DNA from: Copromyces sp. CBS 386.78 | Taxonomy: Eukaryota > Ascomycota > Sordariomycetes > Sordariales > Sordariaceae | Direction of reading: 5' to 3' | Length of the DNA: 64,000 bases | Assembly: GCA_030685235.1 (NCBI GenBank) | Contig: MU839144.1 | Span: forward strand, 186,001 to 250,000 | Shown: positions 38,301-50,800 of the stretch, piece by piece | Numbering within the stretch: position 1 is the first letter of the stretch | Layout: each line of letters starts with the position of its first letter | Notes under the pieces: model-generated | Seen by the model: the letters and a program-made list of their open reading frames with translations, nothing else | What the model was told of the DNA's origin: nothing | The model's database searches: none | Translations under genes and position numbers: made by a program

Positions 38301-40495
38301 AGATATAATCTTTAATAAAGATATTACCTTTATAAAGGACGTATTAAAAGAAAGAACTATTTTTAAGATTACTTCTAACGAATTCGTAAATTTACTTATA
38401 TAAATCGATTAACTTCAAAAAATTTATAATTACTTTAGTAGCCGAATAAATTTTAAGGATACTAATATAAACGAACTCTTAAAACGACTTTTTACTTTAC
38501 TAATAAATTAAAAGGATAATAAGGAAATATAAAGAATAAAATATTATAATATAATAAAAATATTACTTAATTATATTTTTAACTATCCTTCTCCTCCTAA
38601 TATACTACCTCTATTATCTTTCTTCTCTAATCTCTTCTAAAATAATTATTTAAAGGATATTATTATAAAAAGTTTTACCCCTTAAAAAGTAATATTTAAC
38701 GCCGGCCGTCTATATTAGCCTACCGCCTTCTATAAAAGGGATATTATTATAAAAGCCCAACTTAACCGCTTTATTAAAAACGATAAATTTAATACTATAT
38801 ATCAGTATAACCTTCTACTACTACTAAAATAATATCGAAACTTTAATAATTACTTTCTTCGATAGTAATTCTTTAATATTGAATAAAAATATTTAAAAAA
38901 TTATTAAAAAATAAAGACTTAAGTCGAAATCGATAGTAACGAACCTAAGGCTCGAAGTAAATAAATCTTCCATTATATATAGGTATACCTATATAAATTT
39001 TTTAAAAATAGTAAATTTAAAAAAGTTAAAATAAGATTCGTCGTACGAAGAGATTAGTAGTAAAAAATAGGATAAGAAACGTATACTTCAATATTCGTTA
39101 AGCATTCTTTCCGAATTATTATAACTATCGCTACTCGTTTTAATCTCGAACTTATATAATATAATATAATTAATACTTTTATTAACACTAACCTTAATAA
39201 AGAAATCTTTATAAAAATACTATTAGGGTATTAAAAAGAAGGTAAAGTCTTACGATTTTACAAAGTATTCTATAGATTACAAAGATTACTATTATTATAA
39301 TAACGAAAATTAATTAATACCTTTACTAATAATAGCTTTAAACTTATCCTTAAAGAACCCTATATTCTTATTAAAAACGGTATTTTTATTTTCTACTATA
39401 TAAATAATATTATTTTCGCTTATCCTAAAAAACGAAAGGTAAAAGTTAAATAATATATAACCGACTTAAAATAATAGTATTACTTTATTAGAGGAAATAA
39501 ATTACAATAGTTCCTTAGTATCGAAATAATCAGGAACCGAAAGTAAAGGAAAATATAATTATCCTAACAATTATATGTTAAAACAATCTACGCCTTTACT
39601 AATAATTAACGTACTACTTTTATTTTTATAATTAATTAGGAGTTAATACCTTATAAGAATAAGGCTTTAGGGAAATTTATTTATTGATATCAGGTTAAAA
39701 TCGGCTTTATACTATATACTATAGTTATTACTAGATTAAATATTACCTTCGTAGTAAGTAAATTAATTCGTTACTATTATAACCCCGGGCTAAATTATTA
39801 TAAGGCTATAAATAAAATATTATATTACTTTTATACTACTAGAGAATTCACTATAACTTTAAGGGGTAGCGATATATTCGAAGTAATATTAAATACCTCT
39901 TTTATAAATAACTACCTCGACTATAAAAATTTATAAAGCTTTACGATTAGACTATTTAGGGGATTTATATATTAGGGAACTACTAAATAAACGATAATTA
40001 TAACTTTAATAATAGAAATAGAATTGCTAGCTTTAAAATTCGTTATTAAAGAAGCGATCTTTACGGCTAGATTAGTTAAAAGATTAGTAAACCTTATTAA
40101 TCTAATTCTTACGATCTAATATAATAATTAATAAACGATCCGCTTCGTTACCGTTGAAAATAATAATTTAACTACTAAGCTACGCTATATTAATATTTAT
40201 AATTACTAATTACAATAGGAGATTTCAAAAGGATCTATTAAAATCGATTATTATAAAATAAAGAAAATACTAACAAATAATCTAATAAAAGTCTTGCTAA
40301 TAGATAAATATATAGAATTTAGAAGAATATTAGGAATAGAAATTATTAAAAATATTTTAAAAGATAAGAAGGATTAAAATAAAGGTTTTATATTAAATTT
40401 AGACGTAGTAGACAATTAAAATCTAAGAATAGTTTTATATATTTAATAGTTATTTTCTCTCTAACTTTGCCTTAAAATTTTTAATTAAGGGTGTA

Positions 40496-40783
40496 TATTA
40501 AATTTTTAGGGTATATATAGATAGCCAAACTTTTAATCTAATATATGCCTCCCTGTTTAGATAACTTCATATACTATATATACGGTGTAGAAATCCCCTT
40601 ATATTTATAATTCGATATCTAAATTATTTAATGATACTACCGTATAAGGACTAGCCTCCTAATATCCCTAGATCTTATACTTAAACCCTAGTAACTCTCG
40701 AGAAGGATAGAGATAAGGATTACTAGAATTAATCACCTTTTATTACATACCTTTTGATCTCCACCCTACGTGCCAATCTGACA
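40496..40783 (+). repeat. 3' LTR of the Copia element (288 bp)
   Basis: Starts TATTAAATT (TGTCAGATT before RIP) and ends CAATCTGACA, followed directly by the GCAGC duplication. It is more strongly RIP-mutated than the 5' LTR over its first two thirds and less so at its very end. Confidence 0.92.
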
Positions 40784-40848
40784 GCAGCAAACATGGAATG
40801 GGCTGCACAGAAGTTCAATCTCTTCTTGGCAATCGTCATGGTTCTGGC

Positions 40849-41201
40849 CGGGGTGGATAAAATAACTGTATAATCCGATAAAGTAACAGTATCTAACCAA
40901 CAGGAGCTGCATACACGTCTTGGACGGTCATGAATTATCAGTATCAATACTATTGCAAGCGTTGAAAACGCTCCGAAAAGTATGCATGAGCTTCTACTGT
41001 CAATCTTCTGGTACTGTTTTGGCGAAGCTTTCAGTAGGAGGAAAAGACCAATAGGGACTCTGCCTTGGGAGGTTCGGAAGATTGGCTTATTCTGCCCTTA
41101 ATGTCTATTACTTCAATATCGCTATTGTTCAAGGAGGTTATAGTAGTTGTTGTTGTGTGCAGCTCCTTTTGGTTAGATAGGTACAGTTACTTTATCCGCC
41201 C
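40849..41201. mobile_element. MITE-like element with 10-bp flanking repeats
   Basis: The terminal regions are inverted copies: GGGTGGATAAAATAACTGTA (from 40,851) against GGGCGGATAAAGTAACTGTA (minus strand, from 41,201). A further inner match (ATCTAACCAAAAGGAGCTGCA-like) brings the imperfect inverted repeat to about 60 bp. The same 10 bases, TGGTTCTGGC, flank it at 40,839-40,848 and 41,202-41,211. A 9-10-bp duplication and long imperfect inverted ends would suit a Mutator-like element. No transposase is present. Confidence 0.7.
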
Positions 41202-42004
41202 TGGTTCTGGCAGCTGGTTGCTGTGATGATTCTGACTGGATTGGGATGATGAGTGTCCCTGAAGTCCTTGTTTCATGGGGCTCACCAGGGACGTAGCGAT
41301 GGCCATCATGTGAAGGACTGCCCTGTCAGCCGCAATGGCGACAGCACCAATCCCAGACCATTGGGCACTTTCATTGGTTCTGGGTCATCCTGTACTAGTA
41401 CCTACACTAAGGTAGGGCGTTGACGGCATACCGCGAGACGTGCTTGCTGTAAGTCGCGAGTCCATTCCCAAAGAGGAAACCGTGACAGTACATACCGCAA
41501 GTACCTACCTACACCTACCCCAACGCAGCGGACAGAACGTACCGCATAATCACGACGACCAAGGCACGAGGCTTCTTTGTCAATGATCTACGCGGGGGTG
41601 ATGGAGAAAATCCCCATCTTTTGGATGACCGAGTAAGCCCGAATCAAAGGCGAACGCCGTCACACAGATGGACGACGACGACAACAACAGTAAGGTATGG
41701 GGACAGAAAAGATATAATATCACGGACGGGCCCTTCCCCAGACGAAATTCATCCTCATCATCATCAGATAATTCAAACACATTGACCATCAATCCAGTGG
41801 GGGTCATCACTTATTCTCTCTTTCAGTCTCTCTCCGATATATACCAGCGTTTACACCCTGTTGCATGGTAAACCACCAACTGGATTGATCGCTTTACCCC
41901 TGAACCGAGCCAAATACAACAAGACGGCCACCGCCGACAACAACCTAGACCTCTATCAACAACAAGCTTCTGTTTTAGTAGCATCAACACCGCAAGACAT
42001 CGCC
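41202..42004 (+). promoter_or_regulatory. Upstream region and probable 5' leader of the MFS gene
   Basis: No other gene is supported here. An upstream open frame starts at 41,668 (MDDDDNNSK..., 67 codons) and ends at 41,871, before the chosen MFS start. An in-frame ATG at 41,861 would lengthen the MFS protein by 48 residues without resembling the family. Confidence 0.45.
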
Positions 42005-43719
42005 ATGTCGGAAACACAAGCAGCGCCCACGGCGGCTGGGGCGCCACAACCGCCCAAGGAAAAGATTCCCGAAGGAGAGACACGACAGGACTACAAGCTC
42101 GTCACCTTTGCGGAAGGAGACCCTGCCAACCCCAAGAACTGGTCCAAGGCGTACAAGTGGTACTGTACCATGGTGGTCTCCATCACCTGCTTCGTCGTCG
42201 CCTTTTGTTCCTCCGTCATCACTGCCGATATCGACAGTGTAGCTAAGGAGTTCGGCATCAGCCACGAGGCTGCTCTCCTCCCCATTACCGTTTTCGTCAT
42301 TGGTTTCGGTGTTGGTAAGTTTTTATCTGAATCCGGGGAATCGCCGAGATCTAACAAGCTGGATACACAGGTCCCATGGTTTTCGCTCCGCTTTCCGAAG
42401 TTGTCGGAAGACAGCTCATCTATGGCTCGACCCTTCTCCTCGCCGTCATCTTCGTCATTCCCTGCGCCGTCTCCCAGAACATCGGTACCCTCATTGTCTG
42501 CCGTTTGATCGACGGTATTGCCTTCTCCGCGCCCATGACCCTGGTCGGTGGTACTCTTGCCGATTTGTGGAGGAACGAGGAGCGTGGTGTCCCCATGGCT
42601 GCCTTTTCTGCTGCTCCTTTCCTCGGTCCTGCGCGTAAGTTACCCCTTTTTTGGTCCCCTGTCTCCAGTCTGAATAGCAAACACTAACTAACCCTCCCAG
42701 TCGGTCCTCTCATCGGTGGTTGGCTCTGCCTCGCCGGCTGGCGCTGGCTCTACTGGATCCAGCTCATCATGGCCTTCGTCGTCTGGATCCTCATCACCTT
42801 CACCGTCAAGGAGACCTATGCGCCCACCATCCTCAAGCGCCGGGCCAAGAACCTCCGCAAGCAAACCGGCGACAACGCATACGTGACCGAGGCCGACCTA
42901 GACTCGCGTCCCCTCTCGGAGCGCATTACCGTCTTCTTGATCCGGCCCTTCCAGCTTCTTTTTCGCGAGCTCATCGTGCTGCTCATGTCGCTCTACATGG
43001 CAATCCTCTACGGTCTGCTTTACATGTTCTTCGTCGCCTTCCCCATCGTCTTTGAGGGCGGCAAGGGTTACTCGCCCGGCATCACTGGTCTCATGTTCAT
43101 CCCGCTCGCCGTGGGCGTCGTCTGCTCTGCTATCTGCGCTCCCCTCGTCAACAAGCACTACCTCACGCAAGTCCAAAAGTACAACGGCAAGCCCCCCGCC
43201 GAAATCCGTCTGATTCCCATGATGTTCTCGTGCTGGTCCATCCCCATCGGTCTCTTCATCTTCGCCTGGACCTCGTACCCGCGCCTGATCTGGGTCGGCC
43301 CCGCGCTGGCTGGCTTCCCCATCGGCTTCGGCTTCATCTTTTTGTACAACTCCGCCAACAACTACCTCGTCGATTCCTACCAGCACCAGGCCGCTTCGGC
43401 CCTCGCAGCCAAGACCTTCATCCGTTCCTTCTGGGGCGCCAGCACCGTCCTGTTCACCGAGCAAATGTACCACCGCATGGGCGACCAGTGGGCGTCGAGT
43501 TTCCTGGCTTTCCTGGGTCTGCTATGCTGCTTGATCCCCTTCGCTTTCTGGAAGTGGGGTGCCCGCATCCGCCAGAGATCCAAGTACGCTTATGGTGGCG
43601 ATGATGAGGATACCCATGATTCGGATGTCGAGAACCAGAAGAATCGCGATCCGAATGACCCGTTGGAGCATGACGCCTTGGACTTGGAGAGGGCGAGGAG
43701 CTATGTTAGCAACCCTTGA
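42005..43719 (+). CDS. Major facilitator superfamily exporter (DHA1 drug:H+ antiporter type)
   Basis: Exons 42005-42314, 42371-42634 and 42701-43719 encode 530 residues. Introns are 56 bp (GTAAGT..CACAG) and 66 bp (GTAAGT..CTAAC..CCCAG), and both restore the frame exactly. The protein has a charged N-terminus ([17 protein letters not shown], typical of fungal DHA1 proteins), then twelve hydrophobic helices in two halves. The loop [14 protein letters not shown] is characteristic, as is the LGPLIGGW region after TM5. A long central loop ([16 protein letters not shown]) and a hydrophilic acidic tail ([13 protein letters not shown]) follow. Such proteins sit in the plasma membrane and export toxic compounds, polyamines or metabolites by proton antiport. 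The substrate is not deducible. ATG 42,005 is preferred over 41,861 by context and family length. Confidence 0.92.
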
Positions 43720-45585
43720 GCGGTTTTCTGACAGTCGGGAGTTCTTTGCAACATAAACTGGCTCAGTCTTTATGAGAGACTGACTGCTGGTCTAAGGAGC
43801 ATTCGCTTCGCTATCTTGGTAGCAACAACACACATACAACACACAACATGAAAAGAAAGAGAGATACAGAAACTCTCTACAGGTGGCCTAAGTCGCCTGC
43901 ACAAAAGTAATTCATCTCCACAACCAAATGGGGGTCTTTTACTAGTACCACATATTATACAACCAATCAACTTCAACATCCACGGCGGCATTAACAATCA
44001 GTCAGATATCCCTTGTTTTTTTTTTTTTCGGGGGGCGTTTTGCGATTGTCAAAAAATTTGGGTGGATTTTTACGTTGGGCGAAGAAGAAAGCATGCATGC
44101 ATGATTTATGGGTTTATGTTTTTGATTTTTTACGCGATACCTCCCTTATGTTGATGTTTTTATGTTCTTTTGACGTTTTATAAAGAGATTCCCCCCACAC
44201 ATATATTCTATAGATATACCCCCCTACCAATTACAATAATAAGACAAAATCATCAGAGTATCAATCTATCTCATCGTCCCAAAGGAGCCAAGACAAGTGA
44301 TTCGAAACGTGTACAACAAAACAAACAGCTACTAATGAACTCATCACAGTTAAGGGTGTTCATCCATCCATCCGTCTTTCCTGTACATATGATCCCTTTT
44401 TCCATCCGATCCCGAAGGGGTATAAGAAAAGGAAGGGATCCATTACACAGCTCGTCCTACCTAGAGGTACCTACCACTTGCAGCACCACCACCACCACAC
44501 CGAATACAAAGCTGCAGCAGTCCATGCATGTACTAAACACCAGCATCACACCACCACCACGAACGGGCAGGCAGCTGTCTACAAGTACGGTATCTTCGAC
44601 TCTTGTTAACACGGCCAAAAAAAAAAAAGAAAAAAAAAAGCCGCCACCTCCTCCACCTTGTCAAAACCACTTCTACGTAGAGAAAAGGCCATATCTTGTT
44701 ACACTATAACACCTCTTACGATTCGATACATCTTACATCTTAACCTGCCTTACGTTACGATCTGGGCCCGGATTCCTCTACTACCTCTTACGATTCCTCG
44801 GGCTCTTAGCATCAGATCCTTCTCAGGTACATGTAATGCGCGCCGGGAACATTGAGCCTCGCCGGCGACATCCATCGGTCGTTGACGTTGAGCCCCTTTC
44901 ATTTCCAAACAAAGGTCGCACAGGGATCGACCTTTGTGTTGATAAGGGAGTTCCACAGCGTTGCTGGCGCGAACGGATACGTACCCCACGACGGGAAGCC
45001 CACAGTAAGTGCACTGGACGCCACCAGAACGCTCGATGACGGAGGCCAAGATATTTTGGTGTGTCCCGTTCAAGGGAAAACTTCAACGTCGTGCGTGTAT
45101 CAACGTCCAGCTGCTTCCGTGTGACCAAGACGTTCTAAAATGCGGCGAAAGAATTCCCTTTCAGACAAGACAAAAACGAAACACCGAGTCGCGGTCGCTT
45201 ACCTACCCGAGACAACTCGAACGGTCACAGTCTCCTTTTTGGGTTGAGTGATAACGTCCTTTGTTTTCAAATCTCTATATGACGCCACCCCCTCAATAAC
45301 GGAGGCGTCTACACTGAACCTAACATAACATGCAATACATGCTGACTGGACTCCGTGAAACCCAAACTCCGTGATATCATGCTCCCAAGGCAGTACCGCA
45401 CAGAGGTTATGTAGTCCATTCAAAGTACGTAAGCCGTCAAACCCGGTCAATGCAACCTCCCTTTTGCTAACTCAAACACCTTGTCTTTGTTTGTTTGTGT
45501 TCTTGCTGTTTTCGTTTCGTTTCCTTTGTTTTTGCTTCAGTCCTTTCGACGCTGACCAGCCACAGCCTCAGCCTCAGCCAAGGCA
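43720..45585. other. Convergent intergenic region between MFS and MATE genes
   Basis: Both neighbours end here. The region holds T-rich and A-rich tracts (about 44,017-44,029 and 44,619-44,640), a (CAC)n-rich patch near 44,482, and TACCTA motifs. No coding sequence is supported. Confidence 0.55.
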
Positions 45586-47816
45586 TTACTTAGACTCCCT
45601 ACGCTGACTTTGATGACAAGCTTCATCAGACCTCAAGCGGTTCTCAGCCTCTTGGACGGCGTGCTCCCAATCGGCCTGGTGGAGATACCAGAGCTCAACT
45701 GTGGATACCCTAAACAAGCAGTAAACGTCAGCATGCGTTTCGGCCCTAATGCACTGCAAATCATCCGCTAAAGATAGCGCTGATAGCCACTGGGAATAAA
45801 TAGGTCACCACTTACACGGCCAGACCAATTGCAACTCCAAACCAGAGTCCTTGCAATTTCCAACCCAAAGCCCATCCCGTCGAGAACGAAATGGGCAGGG
45901 CAATGAGGTAGTACGAGAAGAGGTTGGTGAAACCGCCAATACCCTGTCTTCCGATGCCTCTGAGGAGACCGTGGGACATCGCCGCTAGGGCATCTACCAT
46001 TTGCATCACTGCGCAGATTGGTAGAACCTTGGACACAATAGCGGCCACTTCTTCGTCATTGGTGAAAAGATACGGGATCTTGAACCTCAAACTGCTGAGT
46101 AGTGTCATGTTGAACAGACCGACAATAATACCGCAGCAGAGTGCCTAGACAGATTGTGCAAGTCAGCGTTTCTGCGTAACCGTTAAGCCTTCAAGTGTCC
46201 GGAACATACCACTTTGGCGCTGGTACGCGCAGCGTCACTCAGCTTGGCGCCAATGAGGTTAGCCACACGCGTGGAAGCAGCAATAGAGAGTGGGAAAGGG
46301 ATGTTGAATGTCGTCGAGGTGACCGTGACCAGGACGCTCTGCGCAGCCAGATAGGCACTGCCAAATTGACTGGCGGCAAGTGTGAGAACTTCGAAAGCAA
46401 AATATTGAGCTTCAACCATGATCATGCCGGGCAAAGCCAATCGGATCATAGGACCTAGTTTGGATGTTAGCAAATTGTCTTTACCACACATCCCACAAGT
46501 TTCCACTTACCCCAGTTACTGAACGCATGTCGACTCAGTCCGTTCCAACACTCCATACCCTGGATGAAGCGGACATAAAGGAAGAGAAGGAACGGCAAAA
46601 GGTTCTGTGTAAAAACGACAGCGCTTGCAGCACCCGTGAATCCCCATCCCATTCTCCAAACGAAAAACCAGTTGGCCAGCACGTTGAGTGGTGCGCCGAT
46701 AAGGAGAACGAATGTGGTAGCATGGAAGAGACCTTGGGCTTGGACGAAGCGCTTGCCGCTTTCAAAGGCCGCCACTCCGGGAGTTCCAAGAATTAGGACT
46801 CGGAGATACATGCCAGCCAGTGCTGCGGTATCGGGGTCGGGAATAATGCGGTTTAAGACGCCACCGGAGAACCACCAGAGTGTTACAATGGGTAGGAGTA
46901 GGAGCCATAAGAGGTAGGTCATTCTTTGTAATTGAAGTCCGACCAGCTTCTTGTGACCAGATCCGAATGCTTGGGCGCAGAGCGTGTCTAAACACGTTGA
47001 AAGTCCCTGGACTGGAGCGTAACATGTAATATTGGCCGTCATGGTAGCGAGACTAACTGCTCCGAGTTCCAAGCGTCCAATACGTCCGACTGTAAAGACA
47101 CTGGTGACGGTAACCGAGTAGTGAAGCAAGAAAGTCACGATAAGAGATCGCGAGTATTTGGTGATTGTCTGGGCCTCGCGCTGCCAGGTTGTCTTGAGCA
47201 TGTTCTGAGCGACAGCTCGTTCCCATTGGTCAATCTCCTCGCTGATAGTTGGTGATGGCGGCAGGGGATAGTCCTGAAGGAGCGGTGTCTCCTCAAAGGA
47301 CTTGTCCGAGACAGGGACCTTTGTACTGAACAGACGGCGGTAGATCTTCTTCCAAAGAGGATCGTCGGGTGATCGAGGATGCTTGGGTGGGAGAAGATGG
47401 TTATCGCGAAGAAGACTGCGTTCTGCGGCGCGGGATTCGACAACATCGGTCTCGCAAACAATCGGACTACCCTGCATTTCGCTCGCGATGATGGGCCTGA
47501 GCGTGCCATATGCGATGCCGCCAGGCCGCGAGACTAGATGAGCTCCAACGGGCAAAGACCCGACATCGATGGGAGGTTCCAGATCCTCTTCGTCATCGGA
47601 GCGACATTCCTCGTCTCGTTCCTGTTGCTCGTCGTCCTCCAACTCGGCTAGATCCCTGGCGAGAATTTCCTGGGCGATGGGCGCGGTGGATAGGTATGAG
47701 GTCCCGAGAAGAGACACCGTGTCGAGGAGGGTTTCATGGAAGTCCCTAGACTCCCTACGTGCGGCAGACCCCCTACGTCGCCCGGACGAGTGGATGGGCA
47801 TGGGTGGTGAGGCCAT
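45586..47816 (-). CDS. MATE family efflux transporter
   Basis: Exons 47816-46511, 46454-46210, 46144-45816 and 45709-45586 give 667 residues. Introns are 56, 65 and 106 bp with GTAAGT or GTATGT donors. The first 210 or so residues are hydrophilic and acidic (EDDEQQERDEECRSDDEEDL). The membrane part then starts at TITKYSRSLIVTFLLHYSVT and carries about twelve helices. Recognisable MATE segments are VTSVFTVGRIGRLELGA, TCLDTLCAQAFGSGH, RVLILGTPGVAAFESGKRFV and, in the second half, PGMIMVEAQYFAFEVLTLAA and SHGLLRGIGRQ. MATE proteins expel organic cations and drugs using proton or sodium gradients. In fungi they are found in plasma or vacuolar membranes. Convergent with the MFS gene 1.9 kb away, but co-regulation is not shown. 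Confidence 0.92.
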
Positions 47817-50800
47817 GGTGAATGGTACTAGAAATCCGGGAACAGTTGTCAGTTATGGTCCCTTAGGCTTGGTGATGGCATCTACGGCTCCCGAAATACA
47901 GGAAGAAAAGGACCCTGGTCGTCGGGAGGGAGAACTAACCTCTGCAGCAGTGGTGAAGATGATGCAAACGCTCGACGGAATAAAAATGACTTTAAGAGAA
48001 GAGGTCAACAACCTTGATATGACGAAGGGCGAGTTTTATATCCCGTTTGCGCCAGGCAGGTGAAGGGATGGAGGGGCAGATCAGATAAAGCACTTTTTGG
48101 AGCAAACAACCAAAACAGGCTGGCCGTGAATGGGAAGTCAAGCTAGCCTTGTACAGTAAACAGAAAGTGGCGACTCCGAGCGGTCCCCGTCGTCACTGCG
48201 CCGCACGCCGGACAACCGATCAGCAAAGCTGGCCAAATCGGCAAGAGAAGGTACCTACTGTACGGCATACTGTCGACTGTCTACGTACCTCTTTCCTATA
48301 AAGTTCACCACCCATCCATCTCGCCATCTCGAGTCAGCATCCTGCATCTGCAGTGCGCTCTCAATCTGTGCGCTGGAATCCATCGGCAAGGGTGGAAAGC
48401 GACCGGGAGTACCACATTGCGCAGCATCGTCCGCCGGCAGGTAATCACCGTGATCTCGGGTCTCTGCCGCGACCAGTTCCCTCAATGGGACCATGTGTCA
48501 CATCGATAACGTTCATCCACCTGAGATATGCGACGGGATGGAAGTCAGTCTCTCACAGGCTCAGTTGGTATCCATCCTCGAGGTGGGCTTTCGAAACTCG
48601 GGACGCTGTCGCCGGCGGCTACCTCGTTGGACGGGAGGGGGACAAGTTCACACAACCGCTAACCGGCCGCTGTGGCCTGCCTCTGCCGTGGCTGCCTGGC
48701 ACACACACATGTGAAGATACCTTAGGATAAAGAACGGTGTGCGGTTTCCAACACTTCAGACGAAAGGAAGGTAACGCCTGCCCGAAGTCTCATCCAATGA
48801 CAAGGGACAGGCTCGAACGTGCGAGTGCCATTGCTGACGGCTTGAAGATGTTGCGGAGGGGAAATGACGATCATTGCTCGTTTCCTGTGTTTGTGCAGCC
48901 TGTAGAGGTATATTTGCATGATGATGGTGGTGTTGGAAAGGACCGAAATTGAAAAAAGGATTGAGGAGACGTTGTCGCGCAAAAATGGCACTTCCATGGA
49001 GGAAGTGGTGTCGAGGGCAATGTTGCATGGAGCTCCGCCACGGAGTGGAGGGCGGCGGATGGCATGCGTCGTAAATCCCGTCCCCGCCAGCCCGGTAACA
49101 TCCCGGACGGCTTTGTTTCTTTTCAGTGGTTGCAACTGTTTCTTGAGGCGAGACTGTAAAAGGTCGTAGCTGACCCGGGTGACGACTGCAGGCTACGCGA
49201 CTTGCAAAGTACGGAGTACAAGGCGCTTGTGCCCAATCGCTAGGCCACTTGCATGCATGTACATTGTCCGCTATGTACCCGGTACAAGAGACCCACTGTA
49301 TTCTCAGTCCCTTCCTGCCCGCAAAGAGCAGCGATGTTTCCCCGCACACTTTGCACCCAACAAGGGAAACAGCAACCCTCTGCCATGAAAACTTTTTGTT
49401 GTCGTTGTCGCTGTCTTTCATCTTCGCTCCCTCCATTTCAAACCTAGAAATGCTTCCTTGGCACACTAGTAATCAACATGACGAACAGGCTCCATGGTCT
49501 CAGCCAACGCGCGCCCCGATGTCTTGTCATGCCAAAATGTACGCGGTCTTGGAAATCGCCCCCATTGCCGATCATCTCATCACTCGGGGTGCACAGAATA
49601 AGGCAAGCGAATCACGGACAATATCTGGCTCATGGTCGGTGATGCAAGGAAGCTCAAGGCTCAAAAATCCGTCAATGGGAGGGAAGAAATTCGGTAACCT
49701 GTGGCAATGGCCTTCCATCATCTTTGACGGTCAGCTGGTGGTGTGCTAAATGCAAATCATCATCCGTCCCCCTCGGTCTGCGCAGTCTTCCATCTCCGCG
49801 ATACACAATTCCCACAAATTCTTGACCGATTGTCGCACAATGGCTGGCCACCTACAACGGTTGGAGAACCCTGCCGACACTGCCCCCACCCTCTTGAGAC
49901 TGATGTTGGCATCCGATGCAGTGCGGATAGTCGACGAGGTGAAAGAAAAATAAACGGTGTGACGGGTAACGATATTCGAATCCGAGGGCTGACCGTGGCT
50001 TCTGCAGCGAGCGCCCATTCCTCTCTCTCTATTGCCGCCGATGGGGTGCAAGGGCGCTATTGCAGTGGGAGCTACCCCTCACGAGCCCTCAGTCTCAACA
50101 ACTGAGCTCTCTACCTGCCTGTGTTACCGATTTGTCAATGACCATGACGAAACAGTCATTCCGAAAATGGCGCATGTTTCACACAGAAGATAAGGACTTT
50201 TTGACCTTGGAATCAAGCCATGGCCAAACGGCCTGCCCGTTGCCTTGCTCAATATCTGACCTAGTCGTGGACAAAAGAAGAAACCGGGCTCCAATATCCC
50301 TTGACCTTCCTGACATTCACGCCATTCACCCACCTTTACGGGCACATATGCATGCCGTAGTGCGGCTGCATTCCTCCACCTTGCTGCCATCGCTACCGTA
50401 GGTACAACCGCCATGCACCGTGTGCATTCAAGGGCAGTTCGGTGAGCCACTGAGAAGGAAGGTTTCATTGTTCAAGGTGCTTATCGATATCATATCCCAC
50501 CTACTTTGCAATTACCGGACTGGTGAACTTCTGCAGGAAGCTTGCACCATGAGCTCTTATCACGACGTCGCTTCAAGATCCAAGGAGGGTTGCACTCTAT
50601 GCACTCATCTTTTCCTGTAAACCGGCGGAGTCGGATGCGAGCACTGACACTGACAGCCAGGCTTTGCGCCATGACCCGGATGCGACGAACTCCTTCTCAC
50701 AACAACAGCATCATCTCTGTGCTCAGTGGCCTCGCGAGCTGCGGTGTGAAAGTCGCATCGCATGCATCACCGATATATAAACTTTCCAGTTGCCAATTTG

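Larger units (their letters stand above)
34666..40783 (+). mobile_element. Full-length Ty1/Copia-type LTR retrotransposon, RIP-inactivated
   Basis: A 6,118-bp element with two 288-bp LTRs (34,666-34,953 and 40,496-40,783) and a perfect 5-bp target duplication GCAGC (34,661-34,665 and 40,784-40,788). Plus-strand pol shows the Copia RT core FYYINNIIFAY (box at 39,394-39,408; YVDD before RIP). It is followed by a Copia-type FLSIEIIRNRKQ-like segment and a C-terminal RNase H (TREFTITLRGSDI, about 39,840; GTTK with EIELLALKFV, about 39,980-40,040). That order is Copia-like. A purine stretch TAAGGGTG just before 40,496 fits a polypurine tract. Stops are mostly TAA/TAG at former Gln/Trp codons. Confidence 0.93.

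Noticed and set aside
42898..43473. 191-codon minus-strand open frame
   Set aside because: Antisense to the third exon of the MFS transporter; composition is a mirror of hydrophobic codons.
44170..44709. 179-codon plus-strand open frame
   Set aside because: Low-complexity Thr/Pro/Lys end from simple repeats in a convergent 3' region. No coding support.
48756..49466. 236-codon minus-strand open frame
   Set aside because: No ATG at its start, low-complexity His/Ser/Pro content and overlapping open frames on both strands. No family resemblance.
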